The position numbers and the translations under genes are program-made. Positions 16,150 to 24,522 of a stretch of 64,000 nt of DNA are shown here, in pieces. Location: assembly GCA_902762385.1 (NCBI GenBank), contig CACWNQ010000010.1, forward strand, positions 1 to 64,000, read 5' to 3'. Below the pieces are notes generated by a model. The model was not told the DNA's origin and did no database searches. It saw only the letters and a list, made by a program, of their open reading frames with translations. Source of the stretch: an uncultured Bacteroidales bacterium (GTDB taxonomy: Bacteria > Bacteroidota > Bacteroidia > Bacteroidales > Muribaculaceae). Positions within the stretch are counted from its first letter, which is position 1; every line of letters starts with the position of its first letter.

Positions 16150-18174
16150 TTAATACAGTATAAACTTTTTTCCTTGCTTAATATAAATCACTCCCTTCTC
16201 GGGTGATTTGATCTGCTTTCCTGTCAAGTCATAAATTGCTGAAGGCATAAAGGCGTTCTCTGATATGACAGACTTGATGCCAGAATCTTCGCTGTTTAAG
16301 CGGGCAACAGAAAGGCCTCTGCCTGTTAAATGGGTAAGCCAGATTAAGTCGCGCTTGTCGTCAATTGTGATTTTTGTGGTTTCGTTGCTAGCGATGCCAG
16401 AGTTGTCGACGTTGTATATACCCCAGTCACTACCATTAAAACTTGCAAGACCGACGTCGCCTGCGGTGGCTAGCCACTTGTTGTTGTCTGTATCAATTTG
16501 AATGTCATACAGGCAGTAGCTGGGGATGGGAGAATTACTGGGATTGTAGGTGTTCCAGTTCGTTCCATCGAAACTCGTGAGTCCGAAACCGTATTCCAGT
16601 CCATAAACGTCGGGGTAACTTTGGTCACGGCAATTCAACCATGCAACATTATCTTTATCGATAGCCACGACGCCAACGTAATCGGATGGAAGTTGTGAGT
16701 TAGCAGTAGTGTATTGCGTCCAGCTATCGCCGTCGAAGAGGAAAAGTCCACCTCCGTAGGTGCCACACCATACATGGTCGTTGCTGTCGAATGCGATGCA
16801 TGTAACGTTATTGAACGAGAGACCAGAATTGTCTTTATTGTAAGTGGTCCATGTTTTCTCATCGCGACAATAGATGCCTTTGTTTGTAGCCAGCCACAAG
16901 CGATTGTGGTGGTCAAACTTGATTTGGTTCATGTCTATTTCGCTGAAAGGGTAATCACTCTTTCGATAGACGTTCGTTGCGTTTGGCGTAATTTCCATAA
17001 GGCAGGTGTCGGTCGAGAACCAATGCCATCTGACCCAAATGTTTCCGTTGCGGTCAGCCTCTGTTTGTGCCGTCTGCGACACTGGCGTCAGGTACGCTTC
17101 GCCAGTCTCGATGTTATAGGTTTGCAACCCGTTAACTGTGGCTCCATAGAAAACACCGTTTCGGTCTAAACAGCCACTGAACAGTGTAAATGAGTTGTCG
17201 ATAAGTTGGCTTTCAATGAGTGGAATATTATTTAACCCGTCGTTAGTCAAACGAAACAGACCTTGACCGCGCGAACCTACATATACATCATTTTCGTCTA
17301 TATCAATGCACATCAAAAAATCAGCTTCGGAATGAGACTGATATGGATAAGACTCGAAACTGTTTCCATCGAACTTCGTAACATAGTTGTTGCTTACCAT
17401 CCACAGATTGCCCTGTTCATCAGCCATCATATCATTTAGGGTTGATTCGGGCAGATCAGAGTTCTCTGGCGTAAAGGCAGTGAAGTCGGTGCCATCAAAC
17501 CTTATGAGTCCCTCATCTGAAGCCATCCACAAGCATCCATCAGCATCAGTTTCAAGGCGGTTGATATTGCCATAGGGATGACTGATGGCCTCCAAACCAT
17601 CGGGAGAGAAGATGCATAATGTGGCTATTTTCCACGCATCATAACATCCGACCCAAATGTTACCTTTTGCATCAGCCTTGATGCTTGTTACATAGTTATA
17701 AGGGCTGAGTGGGTTTATATCATAGCTAGCATTAACGCATTGACCGTCGAACTGATACAAGGCCGCCATTCCACCAACCAGCATTCCACCATCGCTCTCG
17801 AAATAGAGGCCGCTGAAGTGCTGGTTCATGAGAAATCCTACATTTCTACTATCATACTTCTCGATGCTGCCGTTCGCAATCTTTGCTAGCCCATAGTATT
17901 CCGTTCCAACCCATAATTCCCCTTCATGCAGAGCCATGTCACATATCGAGTTGTCCGTCATCTTGCCATTGGCGCGACAGAGTACGGTTTGTCCACCTGT
18001 CTGCTTGTCTATCTTGACTATGCCTCCGCCCACCGTGCCAACATAGATATAGTTCTTGTCATGGATGATACGCGACACAAAATCCTTGTTCGACAGATTC
18101 TGCCAGTCAGTCAACTGTGCATTAGATGTAAGCACAGCGAGAAAAAGGAAAATGGTAAGGATAACTTGTTTCAT
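16150..18174 (-). CDS. Exported beta-propeller protein (two-component-regulator propeller repeats) with C-terminal tail
   Basis: The 674-residue product starts at 18174, where a signal peptide begins (MKQVILTIFLFLAVLTSNAQ). An ATG ten codons upstream would add a charged head. The body consists of about a dozen Reg_prop-type blades with patterns such as GNIWVGCYDAW, LWMASDEGLIRFDG and VWCGTYGGGLFLFDG, as in the sensor part of hybrid two-component systems. No membrane helix or kinase domain follows. Instead it ends in a Bacteroidales-type tail (IYDLTGKQIKSPEKGVIYIK) resembling sorting domains of exported proteins. It is therefore probably a surface or secreted propeller with an unknown ligand. 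A -7 element TATTTTTG lies at 18209-18202. Confidence 0.82.
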   Translation of the reverse strand: MKQVILTIFLFLAVLTSNAQLTDWQNLSNKDFVSRIIHDKNYIYVGTVGGGIVKIDKQTGGQTVLCRANGKMTDNSICDMALHEGELWVGTEYYGLAKIANGSIEKYDSRNVGFLMNQHFSGLYFESDGGMLVGGMAALYQFDGQCVNASYDINPLSPYNYVTSIKADAKGNIWVGCYDAWKIATLCIFSPDGLEAISHPYGNINRLETDADGCLWMASDEGLIRFDGTDFTAFTPENSDLPESTLNDMMADEQGNLWMVSNNYVTKFDGNSFESYPYQSHSEADFLMCIDIDENDVYVGSRGQGLFRLTNDGLNNIPLIESQLIDNSFTLFSGCLDRNGVFYGATVNGLQTYNIETGEAYLTPVSQTAQTEADRNGNIWVRWHWFSTDTCLMEITPNATNVYRKSDYPFSEIDMNQIKFDHHNRLWLATNKGIYCRDEKTWTTYNKDNSGLSFNNVTCIAFDSNDHVWCGTYGGGLFLFDGDSWTQYTTANSQLPSDYVGVVAIDKDNVAWLNCRDQSYPDVYGLEYGFGLTSFDGTNWNTYNPSNSPIPSYCLYDIQIDTDNNKWLATAGDVGLASFNGSDWGIYNVDNSGIASNETTKITIDDKRDLIWLTHLTGRGLSVARLNSEDSGIKSVISENAFMPSAIYDLTGKQIKSPEKGVIYIKQGKKFILY

Positions 18175-18263
18175 TTCTAAAAATGGATTATTTTTATGCC
18201 ACAAAAATAAGAAATCTTTTCAAAAGCACACTAGTATAGGTTATAAAAATGCAAAAAGAAGTC

Positions 18264-18397
18264 AGAGATTTTCATACACACGTCACAAAAGAGGACCCAT
18301 CGCACATTCAAGCTCGACCTAACCTAGAAGTTCAATGCTGCATGCAACAAACTATCGCGACTTAGGCGCTGGCAAGATGCAGAAAGGAATATTGTAG
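18264..18397 (+). pseudogene. Decayed 3' end of an OMP_b-brl_3 gene
   Basis: The DNA from about 18290 to 18397 aligns with the last 100 bases of the gene ending at 16014. Its reading RRTFKLDLT-stop-KFNAACN, then in another frame NYRDLGAGKMQKGIL-stop, parallels RRTFMLDLTWKFNAAGS and KYRGSGAGEKQKARM of that protein. A Trp codon has become TAG and there is a frameshift, so it is a dead remnant. The upstream part of the paralogue is gone. Confidence 0.65.
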
Positions 18398-18422
18398 TTT
18401 ATAGTTTATCAAAAATAATTAC

Positions 18423-18430
18423 TACTTTTG
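18423..18430 (+). promoter_or_regulatory. -7 element TACTTTTG of the double-GNAT gene
   Basis: An exact TAnnTTTG match 19 bases upstream of the ATG at 18450, with no convincing -33 box. Confidence 0.4.
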
Positions 18431-18449
18431 TAATCAAAACAACTAATAT

Positions 18450-19610
18450 ATGAATATAAGGTTAGAGCAAGCTTGTGATTACCGCAAGGTGGAGGAGCTG
18501 ACACGAGAGGCGTTTTGGAACGTGTATCGCCCTGGATGCACCGAGCATTTTGTACTCAACCAGTTCAGGAGCAACTCTGACTTCATTCCCGAACTTGACC
18601 TCGTGATGGAGGAGGACGGCAAGATAATAGGTCACATCATGTTCTCTAGAGCAGAGTTAGTGCTTGATGACGGCACGCGATGTCCATCGTGGACATTCGG
18701 ACCAATCAGCATACATCCCGACTATAAGCGTAAAGGATATGGACTCAAACTGCTCAATTACGCGCTTGAGAAAGCGCGCGAAATGGGCATCGGCTTCCTA
18801 TGCATGGAAGGAAATATCAACTTCTACAAGCATGCCGGCTTTGGCCTTGCCAGCAAGATGGGTATCCACTATCACGACGAGCCACGCGATGCTGAGGTTC
18901 CCTATTTCCTTGCCCAAGAACTCATTCCTGGCTGGTTGAAAAGCAATGGCATAGAAGAGGCAACCTATTGTCCTCCAAAAGGCTATTTTATCGCCGATGA
19001 GAAACCCGAGGCTTTTACAGCCTACGAAGCCACATTCCCCAAGAAGGATAAACTCCAGCTCCCAGGACAGCTCTCTTATGAAGGAATCATGGAGAATAAA
19101 GTAATACTACTGCGTCCATGGCGTGAGAGTGACGCCGAGACTCTTTTTAAGTGGGCCAGCGACCCCGAAGTGGGTCCTCGGGCTGGTTGGCCTCCGCACA
19201 AGAGCGTGGAGGAAAGCCTTGAGATTATCACCACTATTTTTAACAACGACAGCACATGGGCAATAGTGCTAAAACAAACTGATGAGGTTATAGGCGCAAT
19301 AGGCTATGGACCGTCGTGCGACTGCCAACTGCCTGCCCGAGAAGGAGAGCCATTAATCGGTTACTGGATAGCAAAACCCTATTGGAACCAAGGCATGTGT
19401 ACCGAAGCGTTGAAATTGATGATAGAGCACATCAAAGCAACCACCTGCATCATGTCGGTCATCAGTGGTCATTTCATTGACAATCCAGCATCAGGCCGTG
19501 TCATGGAGAAGTGCGACTTTGTCGCTACTGGAGAAACATGCATCGATCCAAGCCAATATCAAGGCGCTGACCGCCCCATAAGAGTACTTCGCCTAGAAAT
19601 AGAGCGCTAG
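18450..19610 (+). CDS. Two-domain GNAT acetyltransferase
   Basis: The 386-residue protein fuses two GNAT-type domains. Residues 1-200 form a YhbS-like domain, with FGPISIHPDYKRKGYGLKLL holding the acetyl-CoA-binding R/Q-x-x-G-x-G/A-like loop and a NFYKHAGFG motif. Residues about 215-386 form a RimJ/RimL-like domain (LLRPWRESDAETLFKWASDPEV, then IGYWIAKPYWNQGMCTEAL). Both domains keep their cofactor loops, so both may be active. RimJ-like domains acetylate N-termini or small amines, but the acceptors here are unknown. The stop codon overlaps by 4 bases the end of the convergent ThrE-type gene. Confidence 0.82.
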   Translation: MNIRLEQACDYRKVEELTREAFWNVYRPGCTEHFVLNQFRSNSDFIPELDLVMEEDGKIIGHIMFSRAELVLDDGTRCPSWTFGPISIHPDYKRKGYGLKLLNYALEKAREMGIGFLCMEGNINFYKHAGFGLASKMGIHYHDEPRDAEVPYFLAQELIPGWLKSNGIEEATYCPPKGYFIADEKPEAFTAYEATFPKKDKLQLPGQLSYEGIMENKVILLRPWRESDAETLFKWASDPEVGPRAGWPPHKSVEESLEIITTIFNNDSTWAIVLKQTDEVIGAIGYGPSCDCQLPAREGEPLIGYWIAKPYWNQGMCTEALKLMIEHIKATTCIMSVISGHFIDNPASGRVMEKCDFVATGETCIDPSQYQGADRPIRVLRLEIER

Positions 19611-20923
19611 TGAGTGCGGTGATTGTGCGAGAACAGTCGCTGAGGAAGTTCCATGGCTAAAATAATACCCAGCACGATGGCAATTGCTACTTTACTTGCC
19701 ATCCAGCCACTTTGCATCGACAGGTCAAACTGTGAGTCAGTAAGGTAATAGGTAAACCAGAAAATGCCGGCTCCAGGCACAAGCGGGAAAATGCCACACA
19801 GCAGGAATCCCTGTGCTGGAATACGGAACGGTATAGCTGCCATGCGCGACACGATACACACCAATGTTGATGATGCAAGAGTAGCAACAACAGGAGTAGC
19901 ACCACACTGGCGCACCAAAATCAAGTAAAGAGCCCAGCCTATAGCACCAATCACTCCTGCAGGAACATAATGCTCACGGTCAATACCGAATAACAGTGCA
20001 AATGCAGCCGTGCCTATGAATGCAGCTAGCGCCTGCAACAGCACACTGGCAGTTTCGGGACTAACTGTCATGCTTAGGCTAACCACACCACCATGCAACG
20101 TGCCGTCAAGTATAAAGCCTAGCGACACGCCCACTGCAATGCAAAAGAAACCTAGCATGGCATCGGTCAATCGGGTGAAACCTGCTAGATAATCGCTGTT
20201 GGCAAGGTCGCGCACACCGTTCACAAATGGCACTCCGGGAATCAACGGCATGATGGCACCAATGATAATATTAGCAAGGCTATCGCCAAAACCCATGCGC
20301 CAACACACCACACATAGCAATGTTGCAACCAGGGCATTACAAGTGCCACCCACTATCTTCGACAGATAACGACCACTAACTCCCAGCACAAAGGCATAGA
20401 GTAGCAGACCCACAACCAGTGCGGCAAGACAGTCCATCCAGCCACCACCGAACACTGCGCAAAAACCTCCTGCACCCAATCCCGAGCCTAAGATTTGCTC
20501 CCAAGCGGGCTTTGGAGCAGCCGATGCGATGCGCTCAAGGCGTTCGCGTGCCTCTGCAAGATCAATTCTTCCATTTGAAATGTCATAGCTCAATCGGTTT
20601 ACAGCAACCACCTTCGACAACTGGATTGCTCTTAACGGGATAAACTCCACGTTGGCATAAGTTGATGCTTGACCTCCCGACTTGGTTACCTTATTGGCAC
20701 GACCAGTAGTGAAAATGCCGTTCGAAAGAACAAAGAAGTTTCCCGAATCCACACCAAAATGCGAAGAAATACGGCCCATAATATCCTCAACTCGAGAAAT
20801 CTCAGCACCATTCTCCAGCAAGATGTGACCAGCCTTCGCTGCCACTTCAAGCACCTCGGCAAGGTCGGATTCATTTGTCACTTCATTGTCTATTTTATGT
20901 TCTTTGATTTTCGTCTGCTCCAT
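19607..20923 (-). CDS. Threonine/serine exporter family protein (ThrE-like, fused halves)
   Basis: The 438-residue protein combines both parts of the ThrE family. The N-terminal cytoplasmic domain (DUF1212-like, AGHILLENGAEISRVEDIM near residues 31-49, FGVDSGNFFVLSNGIF) leads into a first membrane domain. The C-terminal DUF3815-like membrane domain starts around residue 300. About ten helices are predicted. ThrE of Corynebacterium exports threonine and serine using the proton gradient, and members with this domain order generally carry small amino acids or dicarboxylates. It is a single gene convergent with the GNAT gene. Confidence 0.85.
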   Translation of the reverse strand: MEQTKIKEHKIDNEVTNESDLAEVLEVAAKAGHILLENGAEISRVEDIMGRISSHFGVDSGNFFVLSNGIFTTGRANKVTKSGGQASTYANVEFIPLRAIQLSKVVAVNRLSYDISNGRIDLAEARERLERIASAAPKPAWEQILGSGLGAGGFCAVFGGGWMDCLAALVVGLLLYAFVLGVSGRYLSKIVGGTCNALVATLLCVVCWRMGFGDSLANIIIGAIMPLIPGVPFVNGVRDLANSDYLAGFTRLTDAMLGFFCIAVGVSLGFILDGTLHGGVVSLSMTVSPETASVLLQALAAFIGTAAFALLFGIDREHYVPAGVIGAIGWALYLILVRQCGATPVVATLASSTLVCIVSRMAAIPFRIPAQGFLLCGIFPLVPGAGIFWFTYYLTDSQFDLSMQSGWMASKVAIAIVLGIILAMELPQRLFSHNHRTH

Positions 20924-21124
20924 TAATGCACTGATTTGGGCTGCAAAATTCTAAAAGAATCTCGAATTCTGCAAATAATCGGTCAAGAAATGTGGAAATG
21001 AAGCGTGTTATTACAAGCCACACCACCCCATTTTTTAATCTTACAATTACCACACTACATCCTTTATCTTTGCACTTGGAGATTCACTCCAAGCGCTCAT
21101 TGACATGCTGTCAACACAAAAAAA

Positions 21125-21213
21125 TCGAAAACTGTCCCATTATTTCCGTTTTTGACCATAAAACCGCCATTTATTGGTCCATTTTTCCAATAAAAAAACG
21201 CAAAACTGTCCCA
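21125..21213 (+). repeat. Interspersed repeat, copy A (inverted relative to 47085-47173)
   Basis: This 89-bp sequence is about 84/89 identical to the reverse complement of 47085-47173. It is bounded by two direct copies of AAAACTGTCCCA. Inside are a TTATTGG/CCAATAA hairpin and a GACCA/TGGTC pair. Downstream, CAATTTGCGAGATATAC (21222-21238) also matches the reverse complement of the region near 47244-47262. Confidence 0.75.
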
Positions 21214-21284
21214 CACACCCACAATTTGCGAGATATACCATTTACGAGATCAACTAAGCTTGACCATATATTTGCAACTAAAAA

Positions 21285-21378
21285 CTCATAACTCATTACT
21301 CAAAACTCACTACTCAACACTCACTACTCAACACTCACTACTCAAAACTCATTACTCAAAACTCACTACTCAAAACTA
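21285..21378 (+). repeat. Tandem repeat, period about 15 bp
   Basis: About six imperfect copies of a unit like ACTCACTACTCAAAA. It is too short and too regular to be a CRISPR array, as there are no unique spacers. Confidence 0.75.
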
Positions 21379-21412
21379 TAATTTTTTGTTTAATAAAAGC
21401 CAGGTACTCTCT

Positions 21413-21446
21413 TCCTTCATACTTCATACTTCATACTTCATACTTC
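21413..21446 (+). repeat. Tandem repeat, period 9 bp
   Basis: Nearly four perfect copies of CTTCATACT lie about 115 bases upstream of hutH. Confidence 0.75.
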
Positions 21447-21500
21447 TTCCCTCTCCCCTCAATAGATAATCCATTTCTTCTTTTTTTAAAAAATAATGTG

Positions 21501-21508
21501 TAACTTTG
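21501..21508 (+). promoter_or_regulatory. -7 element TAACTTTG of the hut genes
   Basis: An exact TAnnTTTG match 54 bases upstream of the hutH ATG. The -33 region is a T-run without a clear TTTG. Confidence 0.5.
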
Positions 21509-21562
21509 CACCTCAAATTCTGATGTATACAATTAACTAAACAAACACTTAACATAACCGAA

Positions 21563-23038
21563 ATGACACATTACATTAGTGCCGAGCACCTCAGCATTGA
21601 GCGTGTTGGTGAAATTATTGAGAAAGGCATTAAGCTGGCTCTCAGCGATGATGCCAAGGCTCGCATCGTGCGTTGCCGCAAGTATCTTGACGAACAAATT
21701 GCTGCCAGCGACGTGCCAGTTTATGGCGTAACCACTGGTTTTGGCTCGCTTTGCAACGTGAAGGTGAGCAAGGACCAACTCTCGCAACTGCAAATCAACC
21801 TCATGATGTCGCATGCATGCGGCGTGGGCGAGCGTGTGCCCAACGATATTGTACGCATCATGCTGCTGCTCAAGATTCAATCACTGAGCTACGGCTTCTC
21901 AGGCAGCAAGCTCGACACAGTTGAGCGCCTTATCGATTTCTTCAATGAGGGCGTGATTCCTGTAGTTTACCGTCAGGGGTCTCTTGGTGCCTCGGGTGAC
22001 CTCGTGCCACTGGCACACATGAGCTTGCCTCTCGTAGGACTTGGCGAGGTGGAATATGAAGGCAAAGTTATGCCTGCTGCCGAACTTCTCAAGCTCAAAG
22101 GATGGGAGCCCATCGAACTCGCAAGCAAGGAAGGTCTTGCGCTGCTCAACGGAACCCAAAACATGAGCTCATTTGCAGTGTGGTCACTGCTTCAGGCCGA
22201 GCGCCTGAGCGACTGGGCCGACCGCATAGCTGCAATGTCGCTCGATGCCTACGATGGTCGCATTGAGCCTTTCACCGAGGCTGTGCATCTCGTGCGTCCT
22301 CACAAGGGACAACTCGAGACTGCTGCTCACATGAAGGAGTTGCTCACCGGCAGCGAACTCATCAAGCAACACAAGGTGCACGTTCAAGACCCCTACTCTT
22401 TCCGCTGTGTGCCTCAGGTTCACGGCACCGTTAAGGATACCATTCGTTATGTGAAATCGGTAATCGACACCGAAATCAATAGCGCTACCGACAACCCAAC
22501 AGTTTGCCCCGATGAAGACCTCATCATCAGCGCTGGCAACTTCCACGGCGAGCCCATTGCTATGCCTATGGACTTCCTCGCAATTGCGCTGAGTGAACTC
22601 GCCAACATTAGCGAGCGACGCATTTATCGCCTTGTTTCTGGAACTCGTGGCTTGCCCAGCTTCCTTGTTGCCAACCCAGGCCTTAACAGTGGCTTCATGA
22701 TTACACAGTACACTGCTGCTAGCGTGGTAAGTCTCAACAAGTCACTTGCCGCTCCTTCAAGCCTCGACAGCATCCCATCATGCCAGGATCAAGAAGACCA
22801 TGTGAGCATGGGCGCCAATGCTGCCATCAAGCTTTACAAGGTGGTACTTAACACCGAGCGAGTGCTTGCCATCGAGCTCTTCAATGCTGCACAGGCTCTG
22901 GAGTTCCGCTTCCCCAAGAAATCTTCTCCAGTCATCATGAAGATGCACGAGGAGTTCCGCAAGGAAGTTCCATTCATTGGCGACGACGTGATTATGTATC
23001 CTCTCATCGAGAAAGCAATACAATTCCTTCGTAAATGA
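21563..23038 (+). CDS. hutH: Histidine ammonia-lyase
   Basis: The 491-residue enzyme converts L-histidine to urocanate and ammonia, the first step of histidine breakdown. The self-forming MIO cofactor triad Ala-Ser-Gly is at residues 143-145 in GSLGASGDLVPLAHM. The active-site regions YGVTTGFG (about 54-61) and ALLNGTQ are intact, and the length is typical. It overlaps hutI by 4 bases, so the two are translated as a unit. The other pathway genes (urocanate hydratase and the formiminoglutamate step) are not in the window. Confidence 0.95.
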   Translation: MTHYISAEHLSIERVGEIIEKGIKLALSDDAKARIVRCRKYLDEQIAASDVPVYGVTTGFGSLCNVKVSKDQLSQLQINLMMSHACGVGERVPNDIVRIMLLLKIQSLSYGFSGSKLDTVERLIDFFNEGVIPVVYRQGSLGASGDLVPLAHMSLPLVGLGEVEYEGKVMPAAELLKLKGWEPIELASKEGLALLNGTQNMSSFAVWSLLQAERLSDWADRIAAMSLDAYDGRIEPFTEAVHLVRPHKGQLETAAHMKELLTGSELIKQHKVHVQDPYSFRCVPQVHGTVKDTIRYVKSVIDTEINSATDNPTVCPDEDLIISAGNFHGEPIAMPMDFLAIALSELANISERRIYRLVSGTRGLPSFLVANPGLNSGFMITQYTAASVVSLNKSLAAPSSLDSIPSCQDQEDHVSMGANAAIKLYKVVLNTERVLAIELFNAAQALEFRFPKKSSPVIMKMHEEFRKEVPFIGDDVIMYPLIEKAIQFLRK

Positions 23039-24273
23039 AACTTTTAGTTAACAATATCGCCACCCTCGCCGGTATCGACGGCGGGGGTGTGCTGAAAAGA
23101 TGCGGCAGCGACATGGCTCAGTTCGATGCCATCCACAATGCCTGGATGCTAGTAGAAGACGGAGTTATCACCGAGTTTGACTCGACCGACAATCGCCCTG
23201 CTCCTACCGATGCCGACAAAGTTGTCGATGCTGCCGGTGGCACCGTGATGCCCAGTTGGTGCGACTCTCACACTCACATCGTTTATGCTGGCAGTCGTGA
23301 ACAGGAGTTTGTCGACAAAATCAATGGCCTCTCCTATGCCGAGATTGCAAAGCGCGGTGGAGGAATCCTCAACAGTGCCGATCGCCTGCATGAGATGACC
23401 GAGCAGCAACTCTACGATGCTGCAATGGACCGTGTGCGCGAGGTAATCGCCAAGGGAACTGGAGCCATCGAGATAAAAAGTGGCTACGGACTCAACACAC
23501 AAGATGAGCTCAAAATGCTGCGCGTGATTGCACGCATCCAGGAGAGCACACGTCTGCGCGTAGTTTCGACTTTCTTGGGAGCTCATGCTGTGGGTCGCGA
23601 GTACGCTGGCCGTCAGGCCGACTATGTCGATCTTGTTGTCAACGAGATGATTCCAGCAGTTGCTGCAGAGGGACTTGCCAACTTCGTCGACGTGTTCTGC
23701 GATGAGGGGTTCTTCACTCCCGAAGAGACTTCTCGCATCCTGGAAGCTGGCCTTAAATATGGCATGCGTGGTAAGATTCACGGCCAAGAGCTAGCTCCTT
23801 CAGGTGGCGTTGAGGTAGCATTGAAGCATAATGCCCTCTCGGTCGACCACCTTGAGAGCATGACCGACGACGACATTGCTATGATGCGTGGTCGCGACAC
23901 CATGCCCACGGCATTGCCTGGCACATCGTTCTTCCTTAACATGCCATTTGCCCCTGCACGCAAGATGATTAGCGCAGGACTGCCAGTGGCAATTGCCAGC
24001 GACTACAACCCAGGCTCAACTCCCAGTGGTGACATGAAATTTGTAGTCTCGTTAGCATGCATCAAGATGCGACTCCAACCAGCCGAGGCCCTCAATGCAG
24101 CAACAATCAACGGCGCAGCAGCAATGGCGCTCAGTAGTGACTACGGTTCGATAGCTCCAGGCAAGGTGGCCAATTTCTTCATCACTAAGCCAATACCAAG
24201 CATCGACTTCATACCCTACGCCTACACCACTCCCATCATCGACCGCACATTCCTCGCCGGCGTGGAACAATAA
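23035..24273 (+). CDS. hutI: Imidazolonepropionase
   Basis: The 412-residue metal-dependent amidohydrolase opens the imidazolone ring to N-formimino-L-glutamate, the third step of histidine degradation. The metal motif CDSHTHIVYAGSRE (His pair near residues 80-82), the GHGxE-like IHGQELAPSGG region and the late NPGSTPSGDM segment match HutI. The ATG overlaps the hutH stop (ATGA), which indicates translational coupling. Urocanate hydratase, acting between HutH and HutI, must be encoded elsewhere. Confidence 0.94.
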   Translation: MKLLVNNIATLAGIDGGGVLKRCGSDMAQFDAIHNAWMLVEDGVITEFDSTDNRPAPTDADKVVDAAGGTVMPSWCDSHTHIVYAGSREQEFVDKINGLSYAEIAKRGGGILNSADRLHEMTEQQLYDAAMDRVREVIAKGTGAIEIKSGYGLNTQDELKMLRVIARIQESTRLRVVSTFLGAHAVGREYAGRQADYVDLVVNEMIPAVAAEGLANFVDVFCDEGFFTPEETSRILEAGLKYGMRGKIHGQELAPSGGVEVALKHNALSVDHLESMTDDDIAMMRGRDTMPTALPGTSFFLNMPFAPARKMISAGLPVAIASDYNPGSTPSGDMKFVVSLACIKMRLQPAEALNAATINGAAAMALSSDYGSIAPGKVANFFITKPIPSIDFIPYAYTTPIIDRTFLAGVEQ

Positions 24274-24294
24274 CACACACCAGCCACATAACAC

Positions 24295-24330
24295 ACACCG
24301 AGTCCTATCTTATTAGAACTCGGTGTTATT
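24295..24330 (+). terminator. Intrinsic terminator after hutI
   Basis: The ACACCGAGT/ACTCGGTGT stem (24295-24303 and 24318-24326) is followed by TATTTT. Confidence 0.75.
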
Positions 24331-24425
24331 TTAATGTTGTTTTTACAATCAATATTGCTCTATTTTTGCATCTAAAGAGCTCATTGATATATTACTTCTA
24401 CTATTATACTACTCCACTAAAAGTT

Positions 24426-24488
24426 GAGTCAAGTGAGTCAAGTGAGTCAAGTGAGTCAAGTGAGTCAGGTGAGTCAGGTGAGTCCACT
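24426..24488 (+). repeat. Tandem repeat, period 9 bp (GAGTCAAGT/GAGTCAGGT)
   Basis: Four copies of GAGTCAAGT, two of GAGTCAGGT and one diverged copy lie in a row between the hutI terminator and the 3' end of the amylase gene. No coding sequence is convincing here. Confidence 0.8.
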
Positions 24489-24522
24489 GATTCCATCACA
24501 CACATGAATCAATCACCTAATA

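Larger units (their letters stand above)
20924..21562. other. Repeat-rich intergenic region between the ThrE-like gene and hutH
   Basis: No gene is seen in these 639 bases. They hold a TATCTTTG element at 21065-21072 followed by a CTTGGAG/CTCCAAG hairpin, an interspersed repeat (21125-21213), a TATATTTG element at 21267-21274, two tandem repeat tracts, and the hutH promoter near 21501. Confidence 0.7.

Noticed and set aside
21285..21378. CRISPR array
   Set aside because: The repeats follow directly on one another with no unique spacers, and no cas gene is present.
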